This document shows, piece by piece, positions 29,731-38,750 of a DNA stretch of 64,000 nt. Numbering within the stretch: the first letter of the stretch is position 1; each line of letters opens with the position of its first letter. The notes below the pieces were generated by a model that ran no database searches, was not told the DNA's origin, and was given only the letters and a program-made list of their open reading frames with translations. The stretch is from Ramlibacter sp. WS9 (GTDB taxonomy: Bacteria; Pseudomonadota; Gammaproteobacteria; Burkholderiales; Burkholderiaceae_C), in assembly GCF_003797765.1 (NCBI RefSeq), contig NZ_RKMB01000009.1:164876-228875 (forward strand), written 5' to 3'. A program made the translations under genes and the position numbers.

Positions 29731-30369
29731 CTATGCCCCGGCCTTGATCCGGTCGAAGCCGTACAGCACCACCACCACCAGGACGGCAGCGACCGGGCCG
29801 GCCGCGGGATGCAGGATGAAGCCCACGGCGGGCACTACCAGCACCAGGTTGCGCAAGCTCCAGCTGTACAGGATCCCGGCCCGTCGCAGGTGGCTGCCGC
29901 CGATCGCGCTCCACCGGCGCCGCGCCTCGGAGCCGACCGGCATGGCCCCGACGAAGCCGGCATGGTTGTAGTAGCGCACAGCCATCACCGAAGTGACCAG
30001 CGAGGCGAACAGGAGAGCCAGCAATATCAGCTCCAGCGCGAGGCGCGGCGTGAATTCGAACGCGACGCCGCCGTCCAGGCTGGTGTCGAGCGAAGACGCC
30101 GACAAGGTGATGGTGCCCATGAGGCCGAGCACGGCGGTGGATGCCGTCATCGACGCCGACATCAGCGAGTTTCGCAGCGTCTGCACCGCGAGCACCTCCG
30201 AGCCGGGCTGCTGCGAAACCGCGGCGAACCAGTCTTCCCGCAAGCTCGCATGGGCCGACCGGGCGAGCAGGCCCGGGTTGCGGCGCTGTGCCAGCGCGAA
30301 CCAGATCTCGTAGAGAGCCAGCACCGCGATGGTCAGCGCGGCGGCGATCCAGCGTTCGTCCGGGCTCAT
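29731..30369 (-). CDS. DUF599-like membrane protein
   Basis: The 212-residue protein has membrane helices at about 8-28, 75-95, 112-135 and 180-205. The segment YEIWFALAQRRNPGLLARSAH and the HLRRAGILYSWSLRNLVLVVP block match the DUF599 pattern. Function is unknown. Its ATG overlaps the stop of the YeeE-like gene by four bases (ATGA), so translation is coupled to the sulfur-transport genes. Confidence 0.75.
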   Translation of the reverse strand: MSPDERWIAAALTIAVLALYEIWFALAQRRNPGLLARSAHASLREDWFAAVSQQPGSEVLAVQTLRNSLMSASMTASTAVLGLMGTITLSASSLDTSLDGGVAFEFTPRLALELILLALLFASLVTSVMAVRYYNHAGFVGAMPVGSEARRRWSAIGGSHLRRAGILYSWSLRNLVLVVPAVGFILHPAAGPVAAVLVVVVLYGFDRIKAGA

Positions 30370-30803
30370 GCGTTCGAAGCCTGGCGTAGTGCACCCCGGC
30401 GCTCCAGCAATTCGAACAGGCCCATCCCCGCCAGCATGGCGGCGACGAACACGAATGCCTTGTGTTCGCCCATGCCCAACGCCACCAGGGCCGGGCCGGG
30501 GCAGAACCCCGCGATGCCCCAGCCGACGCCGAACAGCAGTCCGCCGCCGACCAGCCGCCGGTCGATGTGCGTGGCGGACGGAAGCCGCATCTGCAAGCCG
30601 ATGAGCGAAACCGTGCGCTTGCGCGCGAACGCGAAGGCGATCGCGCCGACGGCGATGGCGCCCGCCATCACGAACGCAAGCGATGGGTCCCAGTTGCCCG
30701 CGAGGTCGAGGAAACCGAGCACTTTTGCCGGATTGGCCATGCCCGAGACGATCAAGCCGATGCCGAACACCAGCCCGGCAGCAAGGGAAAAGATCATTGC
30801 CAT
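30366..30803 (-). CDS. YeeE/YedE-family sulfur transport protein, second half
   Basis: The 145-residue membrane protein has four hydrophobic segments and the motif GWGIAGFCPGPALVALG, with the cysteine used by YeeE/YedE proteins to relay thiosulfate or related sulfur species. It and the next gene upstream behave as the two half-size units often encoded together. The gap to the upstream half is 10 bases. Confidence 0.88.
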   Translation of the reverse strand: MAMIFSLAAGLVFGIGLIVSGMANPAKVLGFLDLAGNWDPSLAFVMAGAIAVGAIAFAFARKRTVSLIGLQMRLPSATHIDRRLVGGGLLFGVGWGIAGFCPGPALVALGMGEHKAFVFVAAMLAGMGLFELLERRGALRQASNA

Positions 30804-30813
30804 GGAGGCTCCT

Positions 30814-31248
30814 TCAGATGCCCAGCACGTGGCGGGCGAAAAACACGGTGACGAACCCGGCGGCCATGAACGCCGCCGTGGCGGCCAGCGAGCGGGGTGA
30901 CAGGCGCGATAGGCCGCAGACGCCGTGCCCGCTCGTGCAACCCGAGCCGTAGCGCGTGCCGACGCCCACCAGCAGGCCCGCGGCCACCAGGGCCCCGTAG
31001 CCCGCGTCGATCTGCGGACTGGGCAACGCGGCAACCAGCGCATAGGCGAGCGGGGCGCCGGCCAGGCCGGCGAGGAACGCGAGGCGCCAGCCGATGTCTC
31101 CCCGCTGCGGTGTGAGCAATCCGCCGAGGATGCCGCTGATGCCGGCAATGCGGCCGTTGACGAGCAGGAAGAGGGCGGCGGCGAGCCCGATCGCGGCGCC
31201 CCCCGCCGCGGCATGCCAGGGTGTGAATGCGTTCCAGTCGATGGTCAT
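30814..31248 (-). CDS. YeeE/YedE-family sulfur transport protein, first half
   Basis: The 144-residue membrane protein carries the signature [20 protein letters not shown], the cysteine-containing pore motif of the family. Four hydrophobic segments are visible. It begins 3 bases after the bigR stop and is therefore cotranscribed with the sulfide-responsive repressor. Confidence 0.9.
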   Translation of the reverse strand: MTIDWNAFTPWHAAAGGAAIGLAAALFLLVNGRIAGISGILGGLLTPQRGDIGWRLAFLAGLAGAPLAYALVAALPSPQIDAGYGALVAAGLLVGVGTRYGSGCTSGHGVCGLSRLSPRSLAATAAFMAAGFVTVFFARHVLGI

Positions 31249-31251
31249 GGG

Positions 31252-31578
31252 TTACTCCTTGGGACAGTAGATGCGGTAGAGCAGCGACAGAACCTCGAGG
31301 AGGTTGGCGTCGGCCACGCTGTAGAAAATGTTCTTGCCCTCGCGGCGGGTGGCCAGCACGCCTTCGTTGCGCAGCACACCGAGCTGCTGGGACAGCGTCG
31401 GCTGGCGGATGCGCAGCTGCTGCTCCAGTTCGCTCACGCAGGTCTCGCCCTGCGTGGCCAGCTGGCACAGCAGCAGCAGCCGGTCTTCGTTGGCCAGCAG
31501 CTTGAGCGCGCCAACGGCGACGCCGGCGGCGCGCCGGAGCTTGTCCGGGTCGATGGGAAGGGTGGTTGCGTTGTTCAT
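31252..31578 (-). CDS. bigR: ArsR-family sulfide/persulfide-responsive repressor (BigR-like)
   Basis: The 108-residue protein has the ArsR winged helix (CVSELEQQLRIRQPTLSQQLGVLRNEG). Two cysteines, Cys38 in LLLLCQLA and Cys105 in YRIYCPKE, occupy the positions of the BigR/SqrR thiol switch, which forms a di- or tetrasulfide with persulfide and releases DNA. The divergent Blh gene and YeeE/YedE pair fit the known BigR regulon. The operator is at 31593-31636. Confidence 0.88.
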   Translation of the reverse strand: MNNATTLPIDPDKLRRAAGVAVGALKLLANEDRLLLLCQLATQGETCVSELEQQLRIRQPTLSQQLGVLRNEGVLATRREGKNIFYSVADANLLEVLSLLYRIYCPKE

Positions 31579-31592
31579 GAGGGCAATTTGTT

Positions 31593-31636
31593 CTACTTGA
31601 CAATAATATATCAATGTATAGAATATAGTCAAGTAG
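31593..31636. promoter_or_regulatory. Divergent bigR-blh operator and overlapping promoters
   Basis: Perfect 9-bp arms CTACTTGAC (31593-31601) and GTCAAGTAG (31628-31636) flank an AT-rich core holding ATATATCAATGTATAGAATAT. Each arm contains a -35 (TTGACA rightward at 31598, TTGACT leftward), and each -10 lies near the opposite arm: TAGAAT rightward at 31620-31625 and TATATT leftward. One repressor dimer set could therefore shut both promoters. Confidence 0.75.
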
Positions 31637-31639
31637 ATT

Positions 31640-32539
31640 ATGGAAAACCTCATGACCACAAGCCCGCGCATCCAGGCCTTTTACGACCCCGCCACCTGGA
31701 CGGTTTCGTATGTCGTGTCCGATCCGGCCACGCGTCGCGCCGCCGTTATCGATCCGGTCCTCGACTACGAATTCAAGGCGGGCCGCACCGGCACCCAGTC
31801 GGCCGACCGCATCCTGGCCTACCTGAAGGAGCAGTCGCTGCAGGTGGAGTGGATTCTGGAGACGCACGCCCATGCCGACCACCTCTCGGGCGCCCGCTAC
31901 CTGCACCGGCACGTGGGCGGCAAGGTGGCCATCGGCGAGCACATCCGCGATGTGCAGGCGATCTTCAAGAAGATCTACAACCTGGACAGCAGCTTCCTGC
32001 CCGACGGCAGCCAGTTCGACCATCTGCTGCGCGACGGCGAGACCTTCCGCATCGGGAACCTCGAAGCCCAGGCGCTGCACGTGCCGGGCCACACGCCTGC
32101 CGACATGGCGTATCGGGTCGGCGATGCCGTGTTCGTGGGCGACACGCTGTTCATGCCGGACGTGGGGACGGCGCGCGCCGACTTTCCGGGCGGCGATGCG
32201 CACACGCTGTACCGGTCCATCCGCCGCCTGCTGGACTTGCCGCGAGAGACGCGCATGTTCGTCTGCCACGACTACCCGCCGGACGAGCGCGGGCCGCTGT
32301 GGGAGACGACGGTGGTGCAGCAGCGCGAAAGGAACATCCACGTTCGCGACGGCATTTCGGAGGAAAGCTTCGTGGCGATGCGCCGCGCGCGCGACGCCAC
32401 GCTGGAGGTGCCCACGCTGCTGCTGCCTTCGATCCAGGTCAATGTGCGGGGCGGCAACCTGCCGCCCCCGGACGAAAACGGCGTGTCCTATCTGCGGATT
32501 CCCGTCAACGTGCTTTCAGGGAATGATCGCCGCGAATGA
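31640..32539 (+). CDS. blh: Blh-type MBL-fold persulfide dioxygenase
   Basis: The 299-residue enzyme has the metal site THAHADHLSGA, the second-sphere HVPGHTPADMAY and GDTLFMPDVGTARADFPGG, all typical of ETHE1/Blh persulfide dioxygenases with a mononuclear iron. It would oxidise glutathione persulfide to sulfite. The annotated ATG (31640) lies in the operator edge; MTTSPRI at 31652, preceded by GGAAA, is an alternative. It is divergent from bigR. Confidence 0.9.
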   Translation: MENLMTTSPRIQAFYDPATWTVSYVVSDPATRRAAVIDPVLDYEFKAGRTGTQSADRILAYLKEQSLQVEWILETHAHADHLSGARYLHRHVGGKVAIGEHIRDVQAIFKKIYNLDSSFLPDGSQFDHLLRDGETFRIGNLEAQALHVPGHTPADMAYRVGDAVFVGDTLFMPDVGTARADFPGGDAHTLYRSIRRLLDLPRETRMFVCHDYPPDERGPLWETTVVQQRERNIHVRDGISEESFVAMRRARDATLEVPTLLLPSIQVNVRGGNLPPPDENGVSYLRIPVNVLSGNDRRE

Positions 32540-32639
32540 CCTGCGCCTGCACACCAGGGCACCAGCACCGCGGCAGGGTGTGTGGCCCGCCGAACCAGGC
32601 GCCCCTGGGGCACGGCGGAGCACTGTCATCTCCGGTGAC

Positions 32640-32653
32640 TTGACCTGCATCAA
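32640..32653 (+). promoter_or_regulatory. Fnr box with TACAGT -10, upstream of Ala-rich protein
   Basis: TTGACCTGCATCAA is followed by TACAGT (32675-32680). The -41.5 rule places the start at 32688, one base into the ATG at 32687. The gap before it (32540-32639) shows no further feature. Confidence 0.8.
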
Positions 32654-32686
32654 ACCGAAGCGGGCTGGCGCGCCTACAGTGAACCG

Positions 32687-33244
32687 ATGATTACGCCGCT
32701 GACAAGGTACTGGCTGCTCGCCGCTGTTGTGGCGGGCGCTCCGGCGCACGCGCTGACGCAGCCTGCCCCGGCGGTTGGGGTGCCGCAGCAGGTGGTGCTC
32801 GACCGGCCGCGTAGCGAGCCGGCTCAAGAGGCGGCCGAGGCGGCGCGCGCCGCGGCGGCCGCGGTGGACGCCGCCGTACGCGAGGCCGACAAGGACGCGC
32901 ACGGCACGTCGGCCAGTGCGTCCCGGACGGTTCGGCGGCTGGTGCGCAAGGCGGCGGACGCCGTGCGCCAAGCGCAGCGCCGCTTCGTCGCGGCCAGCGC
33001 CAGCGCGACCGGCGAGGGGCAGGTGCTTGCGAGGCAAGCGGAAGAGTCGGGCCGCAAAGCGGTGGAGGCCACACGCGAAGCGCTGCAGCACGCCGACCGG
33101 GCCGCGCGCACCGCAGGGCGCGCCGCCAAGGCAGAGGCTGCGAGGGCGGCAGAAGCCACCCGCGACGCTTTGCGCCGAGCCCAGCAGGCCGCCCGCGGCG
33201 CCGCCGAGGATGCGGCCAAGGCGGCGGCCGGAAAGAACCGTTGA
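32687..33244 (+). CDS. Exported Ala-rich helical protein of unknown function
   Basis: The 185-residue protein has a signal sequence (MITPLTRYWLLAAVVAGAPAHA) and then an almost continuous Ala/Arg/Glu-rich stretch (about residues 45-183) with repeated AAxAARxA-type segments, predicting a long periplasmic helix or coiled coil resembling apolipoprotein- or LEA-like repeats. Composition is extreme, but the third-position GC pattern and the signal peptide support a real gene. It is followed 14 bases later by cytochrome paralog 2 and shares the Fnr promoter. Confidence 0.75.
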   Translation: MITPLTRYWLLAAVVAGAPAHALTQPAPAVGVPQQVVLDRPRSEPAQEAAEAARAAAAAVDAAVREADKDAHGTSASASRTVRRLVRKAADAVRQAQRRFVAASASATGEGQVLARQAEESGRKAVEATREALQHADRAARTAGRAAKAEAARAAEATRDALRRAQQAARGAAEDAAKAAAGKNR

Positions 33245-33258
33245 ACAGCGCCCCCGCC

Positions 33259-33585
33259 ATGTCGAAGTCAAAGCGCGCAGTCCTCTTGGTCACTGCCCTT
33301 GCCTGCAGCACGGCGGCACAGGCGCAGCCGGCCACGTCGCCGACGCGCGGCGAGTTGCTGTACAACAACCATTGCATCGAATGCCACACCACCCAGATGC
33401 ACTGGCGCGAGCGGCGGCAAGCGCGTGACTGGCCCAGCCTGCGCGCGCAGGTGGAGCGCTGGCAGGCGGCGGCCGGCCTGCAATGGAGCGAGGCTGACAT
33501 CACGGAGGTGGCGCGCCACCTCGACAACACCATCTACCGCTTCACGCCGGACACGGAACGGGTGGGGTCCGCCACCGCCCCATGA
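33259..33585 (+). CDS. Small monoheme cytochrome c, paralog 2
   Basis: The 108-residue protein has a good signal sequence (MSKSKRAVLLVTALACSTAAQAQP), the heme-c site CIECHT and the HWRERRQARDWPSLRAQVERW block. Its mature part is nearly identical to the cytochrome at 28250. A TTG at 33241 would overlap the upstream stop, but the ATG fits the signal sequence better. It is cotranscribed with the Ala-rich exported protein. Confidence 0.88.
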   Translation: MSKSKRAVLLVTALACSTAAQAQPATSPTRGELLYNNHCIECHTTQMHWRERRQARDWPSLRAQVERWQAAAGLQWSEADITEVARHLDNTIYRFTPDTERVGSATAP

Positions 33586-33616
33586 GGCGCGGTGCGGCAC
33601 CTGGCGATGTCCGCGA

Positions 33617-34060
33617 TCAGCGCAGCACCAGCACGGGCACCGTGCAGTGCGTGAGCACATGCTGCGTTTCACTGCCCAGCAGCACACGCTTGATTCCCTT
33701 GCGGCCGTGCGAGGCCATGACGACCAGGTCGCACTTGTACTTGCGCGCCGCGGCCATGATCGCCTCCGCAACCAGGTCGGAGCGTGCCACCACGGCCTTG
33801 GCCTTCACGCCCTCGGCCTGCGCCGAGTCGCGTACGCGGTCCACCACGGCCTGGCCCCGGTCGGCCCAACGCTTCTCGGTGTTCGCGACCTCGGTCGGGG
33901 ACACCGTCATGCCGCCTTCGAAGTAGCTGGTGGGATAGCGCGGCACGACGTTCAGCGCGATGAGTTCGGCGCCCGTCGCCGCGGCCAGGTCGATACCGCT
34001 GCGCACGGCTTTCTTGGAGAGGGTCGAACCATCGGTGGCGACGAGAATGCGTTGGTACAT
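33617..34060 (-). CDS. Universal stress protein
   Basis: The 147-residue UspA-fold protein (MYQRILVATDGSTLSKKAVR; DLVVMASHGRKGIKRVLLGSETQHVL) is the closest paralog of the protein at 10150. AGGTTTCC-type leader GGAGG is visible upstream of the ATG. It is transcribed leftward from the Fnr box at 34115 using TAAGCT at 34087-34092 and converges on the cytochrome gene. Confidence 0.93.
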   Translation of the reverse strand: MYQRILVATDGSTLSKKAVRSGIDLAAATGAELIALNVVPRYPTSYFEGGMTVSPTEVANTEKRWADRGQAVVDRVRDSAQAEGVKAKAVVARSDLVAEAIMAAARKYKCDLVVMASHGRKGIKRVLLGSETQHVLTHCTVPVLVLR

Positions 34061-34114
34061 GGAAACCTCCTGTGTATGGACGACCCAGCTTAGGCGCCGC
34101 CGCACCCGCCGCGC

Positions 34115-34128
34115 TTGATCCATATCAA
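34115..34128. promoter_or_regulatory. Divergent Fnr box between usp and ccoI
   Basis: TTGATCCATATCAA is the best consensus match in the window. -10 hexamers lie exactly 32 bp from its centre on both sides: TAGCCT rightward at 34151-34156 and TAAGCT leftward at 34087-34092. The rightward start falls on the first base of the ccoI ATG. Confidence 0.85.
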
Positions 34129-34162
34129 CGCGAGACGGCACCGCTGGGGATAGCCTTGCCGC

Positions 34163-36451
34163 ATGCAATCCGCGACCCTTCCATTCGCCGCTCCGCCGAG
34201 CGGCGCGCCCGCCGGTGCCGGATGGGCCGCGCTCGACGAGGCGGCCGAGTGGCACGCCTTCGGCCGACCGGTCGCTGCCGAGCCCGGCCTGTGGGAGTCG
34301 TACCTGGCCATCGAAGGCATGTACTGCCCAGGCTGCACGCTCACCGTCGAAGACGCGCTGGCCCGCTGCGCCGGCGTTCGCAGTGTGCAGGTCAACGGCG
34401 CGACCGCCACTGCCCGCATCACCTGGGCGCCCGCGCAGGGGCGCCCCTCCGGCTGGTTTGCCGCGTTGCAAAAGGTGGGCTATGGCGGGTTGCCGGCTGC
34501 CGATCTGCTCACCGCGGCGCCGCGTTCGCAAGCCCGCCGTGTGCTGTTGTGGCGCTGGCTGGTGGCGGGCTTTTGCATGATGCAGGTGATGATGTACGCC
34601 TTCCCGGCGTACGTGGCCGGCCCGGGCGAGATGACGGCCGACGTCGAGTCACTCTTGCGCTGGGCCTCGTGGATCCTCACGCTGCCCGTGCTGGCGTTTT
34701 CCTGCTGGCCCTTCTTCCAGTCAGCGTTGCGCGACCTGCGCGCCCTGCGGCTCGGCATGGACGTGCCCGTGGCGCTGGGCATCCTCATCACATTTGCCGC
34801 GAGCACGGCCGCCACCTTCGAGCCGCAGGGCCCGTTTGGCCACGAGGCCTGGTTCGATTCGCTCACGATGTTCGTGTTCTTCCTGCTGTCGGGCCGCCTG
34901 CTGGAGCAGCGGCTGCGCGACCGCACGGCGGGCTCGCTGGAATCGCTATTGCGGCGGCTGCCCCAGACGATCGAGCGTGAATGTGCACCGGAAAGCTACG
35001 AGCGCGTCGCCGTGGGACGACTCGCAATGGGCGATCGCATCCGTGTTTTCGCGGGCGAAACCTTTCCTGCCGACGGCGTGGTGCTGCAGGGCTCGAGCCG
35101 CGTCGACGAGGCGCTGCTCACCGGCGAGTCGCGCGCCTTGCCGCGCGGGCAGGGCGAGCACGTGGTGGCCGGCAGCCACAACCTCACCGGCACGCTGCTC
35201 GTGCGCGTCGAGCGCGTGGGGGCGCAGACGCGCTACGCCGAAATCGTCGACCTGATGGAACGCGCCTCCAGCGAGAAGCCCCGGCTCGCGGGCCTGGCCG
35301 ATCGGATCGCCGGACCCTTTCTGGCCTGCGTGTTGATGGCGGCAACCGGCGCGGCCGTGTGGTGGTGGCCCACCGGGCCTTCGCATGCGCTCGGCATCGC
35401 CGTGGCCGTGCTGATCGTCACCTGTCCCTGTGCGCTGTCGCTGGCCACACCCGCCGCGACGCTGGCGGCTGCGGGCGCGTTGGCTCGGCGTGGCGTGCTG
35501 GTGCGCCGGTTGGGAGCGCTGGAAGACTGCGCCGAAATCGATACCGTCGTCTTCGACAAGACCGGCACCTTGACGGACACCAAGATGTCCATCGTGCAGG
35601 TGCGCACGCGTTCGGGCACCGGTGCCGAGGAGGCCCTCGCACTCGCGGGCGCGCTCGCCGCGCACTCCTTGCACCCGGCATCGCGCGCCATCGCCGCCGA
35701 GGCACGCACTTGCGGCTGGACGGCGCGAGATGTCACTGAAGCAGCCGGTCAAGGACTGAAAGGCCATGTCAGCGGCGACGGCGGCTGGGCGCCACGGGAT
35801 CTGCGGCTCGGCTCCGCCACCTTTTGCGGCGCGCCTGGCGTGCGGCGCGAAGGCGCGACCCAGGTGCACCTGGCAGACGACAAGGGCTGGATCGCCAGCT
35901 TCGACCTCGACGAGTCGATGCGTGCCGACGCGCGCACGGCCATCGGCGCGCTGCGGCGCATGGGGCCGCGGGTGGAACTGCTGTCGGGCGATCACGCGAA
36001 TGCGGTGCAGCGGCTGGCGTGGCGTGCCGGCATCGAATGGAGCTGGGGCGAGCAGTCGCCCGAAGACAAGCTCGATCACGTGTGCGAACTGCAGCGCAGC
36101 GGCGCCCGCGTCGCCATGGTGGGCGACGGCATGAATGACGGCCCGGTGCTGGCCCGCGCGAACGTCTCGGTGGCGATGGGCCAGGCCGTGCCTCTGGCGC
36201 AGGCCAAAGCGGACTTCGTCGTCCTGGGCAGCCAATTGGCCGCGGTGAGCTCGCTGCTGATGCACGCACGCCGCACCCGCACGGTGGTCCGCCAGAACCT
36301 GGCCTGGGCCGCCGCCTACAACGCCGTCTGCGTGCCGCTCGCGCTCGTGGGCTGGATGCCGGCCTGGCTGGCCGGCATCGGCATGGCCGCGAGCTCGCTG
36401 CTCGTGGTCCTCAATTCGGCGCGCCTCGCCCGCGTGCGGGGGGATTTCTGA
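34163..36451 (+). CDS. ccoI: Copper-transporting P-type ATPase for cbb3 oxidase assembly
   Basis: The 762-residue P1B ATPase has an N-terminal metal-binding domain with GMYCPGCT (CxxC), eight predicted membrane helices, the transmembrane motif TCPCALSLATP, LLTGES, DKTGTLTDTK and MVGDGMNDGPVL. It delivers copper for the CuB site of the cbb3 oxidase. Its stop overlaps the ccoS ATG (TGATG). It has no detectable leader if the Fnr class II start is correct. Confidence 0.95.
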   Translation: MQSATLPFAAPPSGAPAGAGWAALDEAAEWHAFGRPVAAEPGLWESYLAIEGMYCPGCTLTVEDALARCAGVRSVQVNGATATARITWAPAQGRPSGWFAALQKVGYGGLPAADLLTAAPRSQARRVLLWRWLVAGFCMMQVMMYAFPAYVAGPGEMTADVESLLRWASWILTLPVLAFSCWPFFQSALRDLRALRLGMDVPVALGILITFAASTAATFEPQGPFGHEAWFDSLTMFVFFLLSGRLLEQRLRDRTAGSLESLLRRLPQTIERECAPESYERVAVGRLAMGDRIRVFAGETFPADGVVLQGSSRVDEALLTGESRALPRGQGEHVVAGSHNLTGTLLVRVERVGAQTRYAEIVDLMERASSEKPRLAGLADRIAGPFLACVLMAATGAAVWWWPTGPSHALGIAVAVLIVTCPCALSLATPAATLAAAGALARRGVLVRRLGALEDCAEIDTVVFDKTGTLTDTKMSIVQVRTRSGTGAEEALALAGALAAHSLHPASRAIAAEARTCGWTARDVTEAAGQGLKGHVSGDGGWAPRDLRLGSATFCGAPGVRREGATQVHLADDKGWIASFDLDESMRADARTAIGALRRMGPRVELLSGDHANAVQRLAWRAGIEWSWGEQSPEDKLDHVCELQRSGARVAMVGDGMNDGPVLARANVSVAMGQAVPLAQAKADFVVLGSQLAAVSSLLMHARRTRTVVRQNLAWAAAYNAVCVPLALVGWMPAWLAGIGMAASSLLVVLNSARLARVRGDF

Positions 36452-36588
36452 TGGATGTACTGTTTCTTCTCATTCCCCTGTCGGTAGCGCTCGCGCTGCT
36501 GATCCTGGGCGCCCTCGCCTGGGCCGTCTGGCGTGGTCAGTTCGACGCAATAGAAGCCGAGGGCGAGCGGATTCTGCGCACAGATTGA
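36451..36588 (+). CDS. ccoS: cbb3 oxidase maturation protein CcoS
   Basis: The 45-residue membrane peptide MDVLFLLIPLSVALALLILG... with the Trp-Arg-Gly-Gln-Phe segment WRGQFDAIEAEG matches CcoS (one helix then a short polar tail). It overlaps the ccoI stop by one base, and its own stop codon lies inside the Fnr box of ccoN. Confidence 0.92.
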   Translation: MDVLFLLIPLSVALALLILGALAWAVWRGQFDAIEAEGERILRTD

Positions 36589-36598
36589 CTTTTATCAA
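36585..36598 (+). promoter_or_regulatory. Fnr box upstream of ccoN, overlapping the ccoS stop
   Basis: TTGACTTTTATCAA lies 58 bases before the ccoN ATG. The class II start would be near 36633. The -10 is less clear than in other island promoters (GACTAGGGT region at 36623-36631). A CTAGGG-TCAT-TCC stretch at 36625-36637 partly resembles the CTAGGA motif. Confidence 0.8.
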
Positions 36599-36655
36599 AT
36601 CGTGCGGCGCTGACCGCAACGAGACTAGGGTCATTCCGATGGAAGAGATCGCACC

Positions 36656-38095
36656 ATGACCCCTATATCCTCTGGCACCCACCCCCTGTACCACGACACC
36701 GTGGTGCGCCAGTTCTCGCTGATGGCCGTCGTCTGGGGCGTCGTCGGCATGCTGGTCGGCGTGTTCATCGCCGCCCAGCTGGCCTGGCCCGAGCTGAACT
36801 TCGGCATCCCCTGGCTCAGCTACGGGCGCCTGCGCCCGCTGCACACAAACGCGGTGATCTTCGCCTTTGGCGGCTGCGCACTGTTCGGCACCAGCTACTA
36901 CGTCGTGCAGCGCACCTGCCAGGTGCCGCTGTTCCTCCACAAGCTCGCGTCCTTCCACTTCTGGGCGTGGCAGGCGGTGATCGTGGCCGCCGCCATCAGC
37001 CTGCCCCTGGGCTACACGCAGGGCAAGGAATACGCGGAACTCGAATGGCCGATCGACCTGCTGATCACCGTCGCCTGGGTCGCCTACGCCATCGTGTTCT
37101 TCGGCACCATCGGCATCCGCAAGGTCCGCCACATCTACGTCGCCAACTGGTTCTACGGCGCATTCATCCTGGCCGTCGCCATCCTCCACATCGTCAACAG
37201 CGCCGCGATGCCCGCCGGCTGGATGAAGTCGTATTCGGCCTATGCCGGGGTGCAGGACGCGATGATCCAGTGGTGGTACGGCCACAACGCGGTGGGCTTC
37301 TTCCTCACCGCCGGCTTCCTCGGGATGATGTACTACTTCATCCCGAAGCAGGCCGAGCGGCCCGTCTACAGCTACCGCCTGTCCATCGTCCACTTCTGGG
37401 CGCTGATCTTCACCTACATGTGGGCCGGCCCGCACCACCTGCACTACACCGCGCTGCCGGACTGGACGCAGTCGATCGGCATGGTGTTCTCGCTGATCCT
37501 GCTCGCGCCCAGCTGGGGCGGCATGATCAACGGCGTGATGACGCTGTCGGGCGCCTGGCACAAGCTGCGCGACGACCCGGTGCTGCGCTTCCTGATCGTG
37601 TCGCTGTCGTTCTACGGCATGAGCACGTTCGAGGGCCCGATGATGTCCATCAAGACGGTGAACTCGCTGTCGCACTACACCGACTGGACCGTCGGCCACG
37701 TGCACTCCGGCGCGCTCGGCTGGGTGGGCCTGATCTCCATGGGCTCGCTGTACTACCTGATCCCGCGCCTGTTCGGCCAGAAGAAGATGTATTCCGTGCC
37801 GGCCATCGAGCTGCACTTCTGGGTGGCGACCATCGGCATCGTGCTGTACATCGCCGCGATGTGGATCGCCGGCGTGATGCAGGGGCTGATGTGGCGTGCC
37901 ATCAACGCCGACGGTTCGCTGACCTACACCTTCGTCGAGTCGGTCAAGGCCACCTACCCGTTCTACGTGATCCGCGTCGTCGGCGGCCTGCTCTACCTGG
38001 GCGGAATGCTGGTGATGGCCTGGAACACCTGGATGACCGTGGCCCAGGGCAGTGCGCCGCGCGTCGCCGTTCCGCCCCTGGCCCAGGCCGCCTGA
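36656..38095 (+). CDS. ccoN: cbb3-type cytochrome c oxidase subunit I
   Basis: The 479-residue catalytic subunit has about 12 membrane helices and the heme-copper ligands: [15 protein letters not shown] (low-spin heme His), [13 protein letters not shown] (CuB His and the cbb3-type Tyr-containing helix nearby), [13 protein letters not shown] (paired CuB His) and [14 protein letters not shown] (high- and low-spin heme His). It reduces O2 with high affinity and pumps protons. It is the first gene of ccoNOQPGH. Confidence 0.97.
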   Translation: MTPISSGTHPLYHDTVVRQFSLMAVVWGVVGMLVGVFIAAQLAWPELNFGIPWLSYGRLRPLHTNAVIFAFGGCALFGTSYYVVQRTCQVPLFLHKLASFHFWAWQAVIVAAAISLPLGYTQGKEYAELEWPIDLLITVAWVAYAIVFFGTIGIRKVRHIYVANWFYGAFILAVAILHIVNSAAMPAGWMKSYSAYAGVQDAMIQWWYGHNAVGFFLTAGFLGMMYYFIPKQAERPVYSYRLSIVHFWALIFTYMWAGPHHLHYTALPDWTQSIGMVFSLILLAPSWGGMINGVMTLSGAWHKLRDDPVLRFLIVSLSFYGMSTFEGPMMSIKTVNSLSHYTDWTVGHVHSGALGWVGLISMGSLYYLIPRLFGQKKMYSVPAIELHFWVATIGIVLYIAAMWIAGVMQGLMWRAINADGSLTYTFVESVKATYPFYVIRVVGGLLYLGGMLVMAWNTWMTVAQGSAPRVAVPPLAQAA

Positions 38096-38108
38096 GAGAA
38101 AGACTGAC

Positions 38109-38741
38109 ATGAGCAACGACACCCATTCCGCCCCGGCCGGCTTCTCGCACGAGAAGGTCGAGACCAACAATTTCCTGATGATCGTGCTGATCCTGATCGT
38201 GGTTGCCATCGGCGGCCTGGTCGAGATCGTGCCTCTGTTCTTCCAGAAGTCGACCACCCAGCCTGTCGATGGCCTGAAGCCCTACACCGCGCTGCAGCTG
38301 GCCGGGCGCGACATCTACGTGCGCGAAGGCTGCTACAACTGCCACTCGCAGATGATCCGGCCGTTTCGGGCCGAGACGCTGCGCTACGGCCACTATTCGG
38401 TGGCCGGCGAATTCGTCTACGACCATCCGTTCCAGTGGGGCAGCAAGCGCACCGGTCCCGACCTGCACCGCGTGGGCGGCAAGTACAGCGACGACTGGCA
38501 CCGCATCCACCTGAACAACCCGCGCGACCTGGTGCCCGAATCGAACATGCCGGCCTATCCGTGGCTGATGAAGAACGCCGCGGACGGCGCGAGCATCGCC
38601 ACCCACATGAAGTCGCTGCGCACGGTGGGCGTCCCCTACACGGATGCCGAAATCGCCAAGGGCGCCGAAGACCTCAAGGGCAAGACCGAGATGGACGCGC
38701 TGGTCGCGTACCTGCAGGTCATGGGCATCGCCGTCAAATAA
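38109..38741 (+). CDS. ccoO: cbb3 oxidase monoheme subunit II
   Basis: The 210-residue subunit has an N-terminal membrane anchor (residues 23-45) and one heme-c site [12 protein letters not shown] with the axial Met in [10 protein letters not shown]. It passes electrons from CcoP to CcoN. It follows ccoN by 13 bases. Confidence 0.97.
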   Translation: MSNDTHSAPAGFSHEKVETNNFLMIVLILIVVAIGGLVEIVPLFFQKSTTQPVDGLKPYTALQLAGRDIYVREGCYNCHSQMIRPFRAETLRYGHYSVAGEFVYDHPFQWGSKRTGPDLHRVGGKYSDDWHRIHLNNPRDLVPESNMPAYPWLMKNAADGASIATHMKSLRTVGVPYTDAEIAKGAEDLKGKTEMDALVAYLQVMGIAVK

Positions 38742-38750
38742 GGAGCCGGC

